Shown: positions 31,855-38,497 of the stretch, piece after piece | Layout of the letters: each line of letters opens with the position of its first letter | How positions within the stretch are numbered: the stretch's first letter is position 1 | Origin: an uncultured Mailhella sp. | GTDB taxonomy: Bacteria; Desulfobacterota; Desulfovibrionia; Desulfovibrionales; Desulfovibrionaceae | Length of the DNA stretch: 38,497 bases | Direction of reading: 5' to 3' | NCBI GenBank assembly: GCA_910578585.1 | Contig: CAJTRG010000014.1 | Coordinates: forward strand, 1-38,497 | Made by a program: the position numbers and the translations under genes | Notes under the pieces: model-generated | What the model was told of the DNA's origin: nothing | Databases searched by the model: none | Seen by the model: only the letters and a program-made list of their open reading frames with translations

Positions 31855-33291
31855 ATGGTTTTCAGCTCGCTTGAATATTTTTTGTGTTTCTTGCCTGTTA
31901 CTGTTTTCATTTATTATTTTTGTCTCTATAAACATTACACAAAATATTTACTCTTTATTATTATCATAAGCTCCTTGTTTTTCTACGGCTATTGGAACCC
32001 TAAAAATTTATACATTATAATAAGTTCTGTCCTTGTTAACTATTGTTTCAGCAGGCTTTTACTTTCACAAAATACGTATAGAAAAACCATCTTCATTCTC
32101 TCTGTCTTCTTTAATATTTTTCTCATATTTATTTATAAATATTTAGATTTTTCCATTTCTATAGTCAATTACTGTTTTAACCAGGAACTGCCCTTTTATC
32201 ACATTGTTCTGCCCATTGGCATCAGCTTTTTTACATTCCAGCAAATTGCTTATTTATCAGATTGTTACACCCAAAAACATCTTGGTTCAAGCGAAGGATT
32301 TTTAAATTATTGCTGTTTCATTTGCTTTTTCCCTCAACTCATTGCCGGCCCTATCGTTCATCATAAAGACGTTATTCCTCAATTTTATTCCATTCAGAGT
32401 CAAATTATCCGCTGGAAAAATATCCATTATGCCATTCTATTTTTTACTATCGGACTTTCAAAAAAACTTCTCATTGCAGATAACCTTTCCCCTTTAGTGA
32501 CTTATTGCTTTGATACTGCTGATCAACTTACGTTTCTTGAAGCTCTTTTTGGCAGCCTTTGCTATACCTTCCAGCTTTATTTTGATTTTTCAGGCTATGC
32601 TGACATGGCAATAGGAAGTGCATTATTTTTCAATATCAAACTTCCCTGCAACTTTAACTCTCCTTACAAAGCTGTATCTATCCGAGACTTTTGGCGGCGC
32701 TGGCACATTACCCTTTCCGTTTGGCTTCGTGACTATATTTACATTCCTTTAGGCGGAAACAGAAAAGGACAAACACGTACGTATCTCAACCTGTTTATTA
32801 CCTTTCTCATTGGTGGAATTTGGCACGGTGCAGCCATTACTTTTGTTATTTGGGGGATACTGCACGGACTTGCCCTCATTATCCACAGAATCTGGCTCCA
32901 GCTTTGTGAAAAGAAAAGAGTAAAACCGCTCCCTCGCATATTTGCCTGGCTTATTACCTTTCTTTTCATCAATTTTTCCTGGATTGTTTTCAGGGTACAC
33001 GAATTAAGTGATTTGAGAAAATTTTTCAAGGCGCTTACCTTTCAACACAGTTTTAATTTTAGTAAAGCTTTTATTAAACAAATCATTCCTTCTATTTCCC
33101 TTTATCCTGAAAAAGCCCTGCTTATTATTGCTGTACTTCTCCTTTTGATTTTCGCAAAAAACAGTCAACAATTACAAAACAAATTCAAAAAAACGTGGTT
33201 CACCGCTTATTGTGCTGTTCTTGCCACATATTGTATTTATAAACTTCTCTTTTCTGAAGGTTCCCAAGAATTTATTTATTTTCAATTTTAA
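31855..33291 (+). CDS. MBOAT-family membrane O-acyltransferase (AlgI/PatA/DltB-like)
   Basis: A polytopic protein of 478 residues with about ten or more membrane helices. The family signature RDFWRRWHITLSVWLRDYIYIPLGGNRKG contains His284, and the catalytic-type His lies in GGIWHGAAITF (His324). Such proteins pass acyl groups across the membrane to a periplasmic partner that modifies a polysaccharide or cell wall polymer. The start is ATG 31855 after a G-rich Shine-Dalgarno sequence; the frame is open from 31801 across the promoter, but that is not a real N-terminus. The next gene is its expected SGNH-type partner. The AT-rich pair looks like a transferred module. Confidence 0.94.
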   Translation: MVFSSLEYFLCFLPVTVFIYYFCLYKHYTKYLLFIIIISSLFFYGYWNPKNLYIIISSVLVNYCFSRLLLSQNTYRKTIFILSVFFNIFLIFIYKYLDFSISIVNYCFNQELPFYHIVLPIGISFFTFQQIAYLSDCYTQKHLGSSEGFLNYCCFICFFPQLIAGPIVHHKDVIPQFYSIQSQIIRWKNIHYAILFFTIGLSKKLLIADNLSPLVTYCFDTADQLTFLEALFGSLCYTFQLYFDFSGYADMAIGSALFFNIKLPCNFNSPYKAVSIRDFWRRWHITLSVWLRDYIYIPLGGNRKGQTRTYLNLFITFLIGGIWHGAAITFVIWGILHGLALIIHRIWLQLCEKKRVKPLPRIFAWLITFLFINFSWIVFRVHELSDLRKFFKALTFQHSFNFSKAFIKQIIPSISLYPEKALLIIAVLLLLIFAKNSQQLQNKFKKTWFTAYCAVLATYCIYKLLFSEGSQEFIYFQF

Positions 33292-33302
33292 TAGGCAAAA
33301 CA

Positions 33303-34421
33303 ATGTATAAACAAAAAAACATACTTTTTTTCTCAATTATTATTTCGTTATTCCTTTTTATTATTTTATTATCTTATTTTTTCTGTATAAAATTCCCATG
33401 TTATATTCCAGCAAACTATGGGATAAAAGAACATATTAACATAAAAGAACATTATGCCCAAAAAATAACAAAACCCAAAATCATTATTGCAAGTGGATCT
33501 AATTCCCTTTTTGGAATTTGTACCCCTTTACTAAAAGAAAAAACTAACAAAGAAATTATAAATTTTGGATTAAACGCTGGTTTACCTAAAGAACTTCTTT
33601 TTTCATTAATTAAAAAATATGCAAAACCCAATGATATTATTCTTATGCCATTAGAATACCACTATTATTCTCGAAAAAGAATAGACCCCGTTCATGTAAT
33701 GCAAATGAAAAATCTTACAACATGGGGAATTGAATATTTTCACGAACTTTCTGCCATAAAAAAATTACAACTATTTATTTTATCAATTCCCACAGTTCAT
33801 CAACGTATAATAAATTATAAAGTAAAATTTCCTATACGCAGCTATGAAGAATATATGATAGATAAGAATCAATCTGCTATCCTTTCACCACATGTTGACT
33901 ACTGCAATTCAGCTAATAGTTATGGAGATTTTTGCATTGATAATAAAAGCAAATTAAATAATTCTTTCACAGAGATATATTTTAATACAGCAGAATTAAA
34001 AGATTATAATTTTAAACAGCTCAAAGATTTTTCAGATTATCTGGCAAAGCAAAATATAACAATGCTCCTTACGTATCCAGTATCCATACAAAATCCCAAT
34101 TTTGATCTGTCTAAAAAAGAGCATTTAGAAAAAATTAAAGCATTAAATAAAAAATTCAAAGAACATAAATTAAATGTTATTGGAATTCCAGAACTTTTTA
34201 ATTTTGAACTTATCTATTCCTGTGATACATGTTATCATCTCAATGCAGAAGGAGCAATGCTTAGAAGCTTATATCTTGCAGATGCTATAAATTGTTATCT
34301 TGCAGGTATTCCACAAGAAATTCCGGACTTGAAAGAATATAAAATACTAAAAAAGATAGAAGCCAGAAGATATTTAAATGAATACAGAAAATTAGGGTAT
34401 TTTCTTGAAGAAAAACAATAA
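33303..34421 (+). CDS. SGNH-hydrolase-like partner of the MBOAT protein (DltD/AlgX-like)
   Basis: One N-terminal membrane anchor (about 7-30) precedes a periplasmic domain. IIASGSNSLFG (62-70, with Ser66 or Ser68 as candidate nucleophile) and INFGLNAGL match SGNH blocks I and II. CDTCYHLNAEG near 307-316 gives the late Asp308 and His312, though the spacing DxxxH differs from the usual DxxH. The gene is very AT-rich. It starts 11 nt after the MBOAT stop and ends before a strong terminator. The pair probably O-acylates a secreted or surface glycan. No glycosyltransferase is nearby, so the target is unknown. Confidence 0.8.
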   Translation: MYKQKNILFFSIIISLFLFIILLSYFFCIKFPCYIPANYGIKEHINIKEHYAQKITKPKIIIASGSNSLFGICTPLLKEKTNKEIINFGLNAGLPKELLFSLIKKYAKPNDIILMPLEYHYYSRKRIDPVHVMQMKNLTTWGIEYFHELSAIKKLQLFILSIPTVHQRIINYKVKFPIRSYEEYMIDKNQSAILSPHVDYCNSANSYGDFCIDNKSKLNNSFTEIYFNTAELKDYNFKQLKDFSDYLAKQNITMLLTYPVSIQNPNFDLSKKEHLEKIKALNKKFKEHKLNVIGIPELFNFELIYSCDTCYHLNAEGAMLRSLYLADAINCYLAGIPQEIPDLKEYKILKKIEARRYLNEYRKLGYFLEEKQ

Positions 34422-34433
34422 ATTTTCCATACC

Positions 34434-34462
34434 AAAAAACTCGGCATAAAGCCGAGTTTTTT
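34434..34462. terminator. Bidirectional terminator
   Basis: ACTCGGC and GCCGAGT enclose ATAAA, with six A before and six T after. It can stop both the SGNH-like gene (plus) and the PAP/HD gene (minus, stop 34503). Confidence 0.92.
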
Positions 34463-34502
34463 ATTATCAAATTATTTTATAAAACAGTATGCAAGAAAAC
34501 TA

Positions 34503-35831
34503 TTAATCAGGAATACTGTCTACATTTTCAATAACAAAGCGGATAGCATCTTCTGTATTTTTTACTTCGCCAATAACCTGGGCATTCAAAAGAGCTTCAC
34601 GAAGTCTGCCGACTTTTGGTCCAGGAGCAAGATTGGTATATTCCATAATCTCGTTGCCGTTCAAGAGCGGTTCACGCATGGAAAGCGGCGTTGTGCCTCT
34701 TTCCATGAATTTAAGGTTATGGTTGAAGTTTGTATAGTTTCCATTAGGAATAGCTTTGATTTGCGCACGTGCAAGCTCAATAAGCCGTTCCTGATGAGGC
34801 AGTTCAAGGAATTTTTGCATACCTCTGTCTGTCATCATGGATTGGAAGCGGATTTGGTTGCTGATAATATCGCAAATGGTATCAATTTCATCGGAATTAA
34901 AGTGCATGCGGTGTAAAATTCTGCGGGTTACTTTTGCCCCAATTCTGTGGAATTGTGTAAAGTACCAGCGATCGTCAACTCGTTCAGCCGCATACGCTTT
35001 ACCAATGGCATGGAACAAAACAGCAACAGCACCCACCCAATCATAGTGCAGCAATTCTTCAGGATAATATTTCAAGCAGCGGATAGTGTAATCAAAAACA
35101 CTTTCTTCATCATTGGTCTTCTTATTGGTATGCTGCATAACAGCGGTCAATGCGCCAAGTTCTGGAATAATGCCATGCAAAATGGAACTTTCTTTCATCA
35201 GCTCAAAGAAGCGCCACATGGTTTCAGCTGAGACCAAACGCCATTCATCCATAAACGCGTGTCCGGAAATATACGCTGCAATATTGCTTGCATTTTTGAC
35301 AATAGCAACCCAGGTGTTGGGTTCAATGGGCAAATCATAGTTGGCAGCAAGGCGAAGAGCACGAATGGCAAGCACATAATCCTTGCTCAAAGTTTGAGAA
35401 GGCACGCCCTGCAATTTGATAAAGCCGCAGGATAAATCAGCAAAAACCTGATCAGATTTGATAAAACTTTCTGTGCTGACAATGGCTTCATAGAGTTTGA
35501 CATCATATTCTTTCAATTGGTTAACCATGCGGTTTGTATAGAAAATACGGAGAGCTTCAGGATGCGCATCAGCAGAACAGTTGGCAGGATAAAAACGGAA
35601 TGTGCAGCCTGTTTCGCTTTGGAAGATGGCAAGTTCCCCTGGTTCGTCGGAGTCTTCAAGGTTGGGGAAAAGTTTTTGCAATGTTTCCAGATCAACATCG
35701 CAGGCAATGGAAAATTCGCGGTTATCTAAATGTTCATTAATTTCGTTTTGTAATGGTGTATTGATTAAATATGCATCATAGCCGTTTCTTAAAATTGTTT
35801 TACAAATAGCTTTTAATTCATTGGTAGGCAT
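34503..35831 (-). CDS. Poly(A) polymerase/CCA-adding-enzyme-like protein with altered active sites
   Basis: The 442-residue architecture fits the PAP/tRNA nucleotidyltransferase plus HD-domain family: an N-terminal nucleotidyltransferase region (1-140), an ALRIFYTNRM/LAIRALRLAANYDLP neck, and an HD-like region (about 250-345). Two key motifs are missing. The region at 13-45, where GGxVRD and DxD are expected, reads ILRNGYDAYL and REFSIACD. The HD motif, normally HDxGK, reads H274-A275-I-G-K278. It thus looks like a pseudo-enzyme kept for RNA binding or scaffolding, though the frame is intact. It stands alone on the minus strand. Confidence 0.75.
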   Translation of the reverse strand: MPTNELKAICKTILRNGYDAYLINTPLQNEINEHLDNREFSIACDVDLETLQKLFPNLEDSDEPGELAIFQSETGCTFRFYPANCSADAHPEALRIFYTNRMVNQLKEYDVKLYEAIVSTESFIKSDQVFADLSCGFIKLQGVPSQTLSKDYVLAIRALRLAANYDLPIEPNTWVAIVKNASNIAAYISGHAFMDEWRLVSAETMWRFFELMKESSILHGIIPELGALTAVMQHTNKKTNDEESVFDYTIRCLKYYPEELLHYDWVGAVAVLFHAIGKAYAAERVDDRWYFTQFHRIGAKVTRRILHRMHFNSDEIDTICDIISNQIRFQSMMTDRGMQKFLELPHQERLIELARAQIKAIPNGNYTNFNHNLKFMERGTTPLSMREPLLNGNEIMEYTNLAPGPKVGRLREALLNAQVIGEVKNTEDAIRFVIENVDSIPD

Positions 35832-35976
35832 AAAAAGTACCCCTATTTAAGAATATGTAATTTTATAACATGCCTTTTCACGTATCACAAGCAAAAAACA
35901 TAATTAATTTAACTTTCGACTGGATTTTTTTGACTATTTCTATATACTGTCACTAAGAAAAATACAGGGAGTGCTT

Positions 35977-36819
35977 ATGATTTTAGCCGATATTCATACA
36001 CATACTGATTATTTTCATGGTCAAAATACCGTTCAGGAAATGTATAATGCTGCTGTCAACAGCAATTTGCAGTACTATGGTTTTTCAGAACATACCCCGC
36101 TTCCGGAGGGATTTTCCTGCATCCTTTACCGTGAAGGGGATATGAATCTTGCTTTTGAAAATTATGTTCATGATGTTCTGGAACTCAAAGAAAAGGTCAA
36201 TGAGCTCAACAAAACCACACTTTCCCGTATTCCTGAAGTTCTGCTCGGCATGGAACTGGATTTTACCCCGGAATTTCCAGAATACATGGACGGCCTTATT
36301 GCCAAGTATCCTTTTGATTATGTGATTGGAACTATTCATTTTATTGGGTCGCAAAGCATTGGCCGCTGGAATGCGGAAGAAGCCACTCAGGAAGAAAAAT
36401 ATGCCTTTTTTGAATCCTATTATGAATGTACCAGACAGCTGGCAAAATATGGCAAAACAGACATTATTGCGCACCCTGACTTTGTAAAAATCCACTGTGC
36501 AGAAGATTTTCATGCCTGGATTGAAACCAAAAGAGCACAGGAATGTCTGCATGAAACCTGCAAAGTACTTAAAGAGACAGGCATGGTTTTGGAAGTGTCC
36601 ACTGGCGGACTCAAAAAGGCCTGCAATGAAATCCACCCCAACCCTAAAATGATGGAAATTGTTGCCAGCTATCAAATCCCCATTAGTTTCGCTTCTGATA
36701 CCCATGATACCCAGACTGTTGCGTATGAATTTGACAATCTGGCGCATTTTGCCCGCCAATACGGCTATAAAAACCATACTATTTTTATTAACCGTAAGCC
36801 TGTACAGTTAGCCTTTTAA
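35977..36819 (+). CDS. Histidinol-phosphatase, PHP family (HisK/HisJ type)
   Basis: This enzyme type removes phosphate from L-histidinol phosphate in histidine synthesis. The 280-residue PHP protein has metal motifs ADIHTHTDYFHGQ (His7, His9), YGFSEHTPL, GMELDF, GTIHFI, IIAHPDFVK, STGGLKK and ASDTHDT. All ligands seem intact, unlike the PHP protein at 3783. ATG 35977 has GGGAG upstream; an in-frame GTG at 35971 is less likely. It overlaps the next gene by 1 nt. Confidence 0.92.
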   Translation: MILADIHTHTDYFHGQNTVQEMYNAAVNSNLQYYGFSEHTPLPEGFSCILYREGDMNLAFENYVHDVLELKEKVNELNKTTLSRIPEVLLGMELDFTPEFPEYMDGLIAKYPFDYVIGTIHFIGSQSIGRWNAEEATQEEKYAFFESYYECTRQLAKYGKTDIIAHPDFVKIHCAEDFHAWIETKRAQECLHETCKVLKETGMVLEVSTGGLKKACNEIHPNPKMMEIVASYQIPISFASDTHDTQTVAYEFDNLAHFARQYGYKNHTIFINRKPVQLAF

Positions 36820-37949
36820 TGATTTTTCAGTTTATTATTCCGATTTCTGTTGCTGTTTGTCTTCTTTTTGGCTGGAGTGCCTATACCCTCCCCGTAGGCA
36901 TGGCAGCAAAAATTGTATTCTTTTTGCTTACAGTCTTTGGCTTGGCCTATATTCTGCCCATTGGGCCAATCTATGATCCTGCGCTCTATCTGCCCTATGA
37001 GCTGATTATTTGCCTTGCCCTTGTGAGCGCCTTTGCCTTCTTTTATTTATGGGCAAAGCTGCTGCATTTTCTCATTGCCGTTGTATATTCTCTCCTTTCA
37101 TTGTCTTCAGCAAAAATCAAACAACAAGCTAAAGCACTTTGGACTTCACGAAAAATTAATTGTGCCATTATCCTCCTATGCATGCTTGCCTCTCCCTATA
37201 GTGTGTATGAAACCATAAGGGTTCCAGACGTAAAACATGTAACGCTTGCCTATGCCAATCTTCCTGATGAACTGGAAGGTTACACTATAGCTCAAATCAC
37301 TGATACGCACACAGGGCTTATTTTTACCAGAGACTGGCAGGAAGCTGTGGTGCAGAAAATTATGAACGAAAAACCCAGTCTCATTGTCCATACAGGTGAT
37401 ATTGGCGATACTCGCCCGCAAACTATTGCTGACAGTCTTGCTCCGCTCAAAAATCTTTCAGCTCCAGACGGTGTGTATTATGTTTTTGGCAACCATGAAA
37501 ATTATCACACCCTGCACTACTGGCAGGAATTTTTCAAAGAAAATGATTTAACTGTTTTGGAAAATGAAACCGTTTATATCCATGATTATTTGGCTGTTTC
37601 TGGCGCTAAAGCACAAGCCCGCCATGCCGCCAACACCTCTCAAACTTTTTTAAATTCAGTGCCCAAATCATACTTTCATCTTTATTTACATCACCACCCT
37701 GCAAGTTTCAAAGAAGCAGCACCCTTTATTGACTTGCAGCTTTCAGGGCATACCCACGGCGGAACAGTCTTTTTTCTTACTCCCCTCATAAAACATTTTA
37801 ATGCCGGTTTTGTTTCTGGAATTTATGAACAAAACAAAGCAAAGCTCTATGTCAGCAGTGGTACGGGCATTTGGAGCTATACAGCCTTTCGCCTTTTTGT
37901 TCCCAGTGAAATTACTATCCTTCATCTGAAAAAGAAAAATAGTTTTTGA
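36819..37949 (+). CDS. Membrane-anchored metallophosphoesterase (YaeI/YkuE-like)
   Basis: About four N-terminal transmembrane helices (1-125) precede a calcineurin-like domain with all metal motifs: AQITDTHTG (Asp162, His164), HTGDIGD, FGNHENY, LYLHHHPAS and LSGHTHGG. The family hydrolyses phosphodiesters, for example on UDP-sugars or lipid head groups; the substrate is unknown. Its ATG overlaps the stop of the histidinol phosphatase gene (TAATG), so translation is coupled. Confidence 0.93.
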   Translation: MIFQFIIPISVAVCLLFGWSAYTLPVGMAAKIVFFLLTVFGLAYILPIGPIYDPALYLPYELIICLALVSAFAFFYLWAKLLHFLIAVVYSLLSLSSAKIKQQAKALWTSRKINCAIILLCMLASPYSVYETIRVPDVKHVTLAYANLPDELEGYTIAQITDTHTGLIFTRDWQEAVVQKIMNEKPSLIVHTGDIGDTRPQTIADSLAPLKNLSAPDGVYYVFGNHENYHTLHYWQEFFKENDLTVLENETVYIHDYLAVSGAKAQARHAANTSQTFLNSVPKSYFHLYLHHHPASFKEAAPFIDLQLSGHTHGGTVFFLTPLIKHFNAGFVSGIYEQNKAKLYVSSGTGIWSYTAFRLFVPSEITILHLKKKNSF

Positions 37950-38281
37950 CCATTATTTCCAATTTAGCGATGGTTAATAACAATAAAATTCAACAAGTTA
38001 AGTAAATATAACATTTCAAAATTATTTGATATTTTTCAAATAATTCTCCAAAGTCAAAATTTTTGTTTTTATGAAATAAAAACGCCCTGTGTATCCTGTC
38101 GCCAACTCTTTGAGTTGCTCGGTATCACAGGACGAGAACCTGAACAATCCGTATCGACTTTAGAGCATTTCCCTTTGATATTCATACAAAATATTACAAA
38201 TAATATTTTCTTTTCTCTCTTTTTTTCTTTTAATTCTATTTCTTTTATGATACGTTTAATTATATTTTTTTGAGGATAATT
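37950..38281. other. Intergenic stretch with a structured, GC-richer block
   Basis: Most of the 332 nt is AT-rich. From about 38083 to 38175 base content changes sharply. It holds nested inverted repeats: outer TCCTGT (38094-38099) with ACAGGA (38127-38132), inner CAACTC (38103-38108) with GAGTTG (38112-38117) around TTT. A minus-strand frame at 38069-38287 is open but has no family signal. The block could be a non-coding RNA, part of the insertion sequence beside it, or a gene remnant. Confidence 0.4.
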
Positions 38282-38497
38282 ATGCAAAGTAAATCTAAAG
38301 AAATCAGAGAATTAGCTATCAATGCTGTTATGAGTAAAAGCCTTACACCTCAGAAAGCTGCCGAAGTTGCAGGAGTTTCTGTCCCAACTATTTATTCATG
38401 GATAGCTATTTATAAAAAAACTGGAAGCTATTTTTGTATTTACCCCCTACAGCCCAGACCTTAATCCTATTGAAAAAATGTGGAGTAAAATAAAATC
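38282..38497 (+). pseudogene. IS630-family transposase with internal deletion (runs off the window)
   Basis: ATG 38282, with GAGGA upstream, begins an HTH domain (KEIRELAINAVMSKSLTPQKAAEVAGVSVPTIYSWIAIYKKTG). It then jumps straight to sequence from the far end of the same transposase type: TPYSPDLNPIEKMWSKIK, the last DDE block, now in the +1 frame after a C-run that seems one base short. Most of the catalytic core (roughly 200 or more residues) is missing, so it cannot be active. It may continue beyond 38497. Confidence 0.85.

Noticed and set aside
38069..38287. Minus-strand 72-aa protein opposite the structured block
   Set aside because: Its N-terminal half is low-complexity Lys/Ile/Glu from AT-rich DNA and no start signal or family motif supports it.

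Overview
The window looks like a chromosomal segment of a low-GC member of the Desulfovibrionaceae or a close deltaproteobacterial relative. The basis is gene content: a PaaK-type CoA ligase beside a PHP-domain protein, a DUF1844-argF pair, a small protein family I associate with Desulfovibrio (26827-27189), a probable CbiR, a PAP/HD-domain protein, and a HesB-like selenoprotein of the kind found in sulfate reducers. No virus or plasmid backbone is visible. The core genes are compact and mostly in short operons. The AT-rich or broken parts (about 7.9-10.0 kb, 31.8-34.5 kb and the last 0.5 kb) look like accessory or decaying DNA.

Layout: 0.2-2.3 kb (-) rsfS-gpmI-zinc ribbon; 2.5-4.7 kb (+) CoA ligase, PHP protein, Cys-rich mini-protein; 4.8-6.3 kb (-) pyrR-prmA; 6.5-7.7 kb (+) a HesB-like selenoprotein gene with an in-frame UGA and a SECIS-like hairpin, a paralogue without selenocysteine, and a zinc-ribbon membrane protein; 7.8 kb (-) tRNA-Arg(CCU); 7.9-9.1 kb gene remnants; 9.2-9.9 kb (-) an acyltransferase behind a TA-repeat promoter; 10.0-12.9 kb (-) an iron-uptake operon feoA-feoA-feoB-Cys-rich protein behind a Fur-like box; 12.9-15.7 kb (-) an EamA permease and a cell-wall amidase; 16.0-19.7 kb (-) a five-gene operon ending in thiM-thiE; 19.9-27.2 kb (+) DEAD-box helicase, unknown protein, TrmI, ABC-F, CbiR-like, DHH phosphoesterase and a small hypothetical; 27.4-28.6 kb (-) RNA m5C methyltransferase; 28.7-31.7 kb (+) secreted FG-GAP-like protein, DUF1844, argF; 31.8-34.4 kb (+) an MBOAT O-acyltransferase with its SGNH-like partner, also behind a TA-repeat promoter; 34.5-35.8 kb (-) a PAP/HD-family protein with altered active-site motifs; 36.0-37.9 kb (+) histidinol phosphatase and membrane metallophosphoesterase; 38.3 kb to the end, an internally deleted IS630-type transposase.

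Three things stand out. First, the selenoprotein gene at 6494-6823 would be split or lost by ordinary gene calling. Second, two unlinked acyltransferase loci share a promoter design: the same GCTTGAC -35 core followed by exactly eight AT units. This suggests phase-variable acylation of a surface glycan. Third, a two-hairpin intergenic repeat occurs three times, each time just after the stop codon of a small conserved gene.
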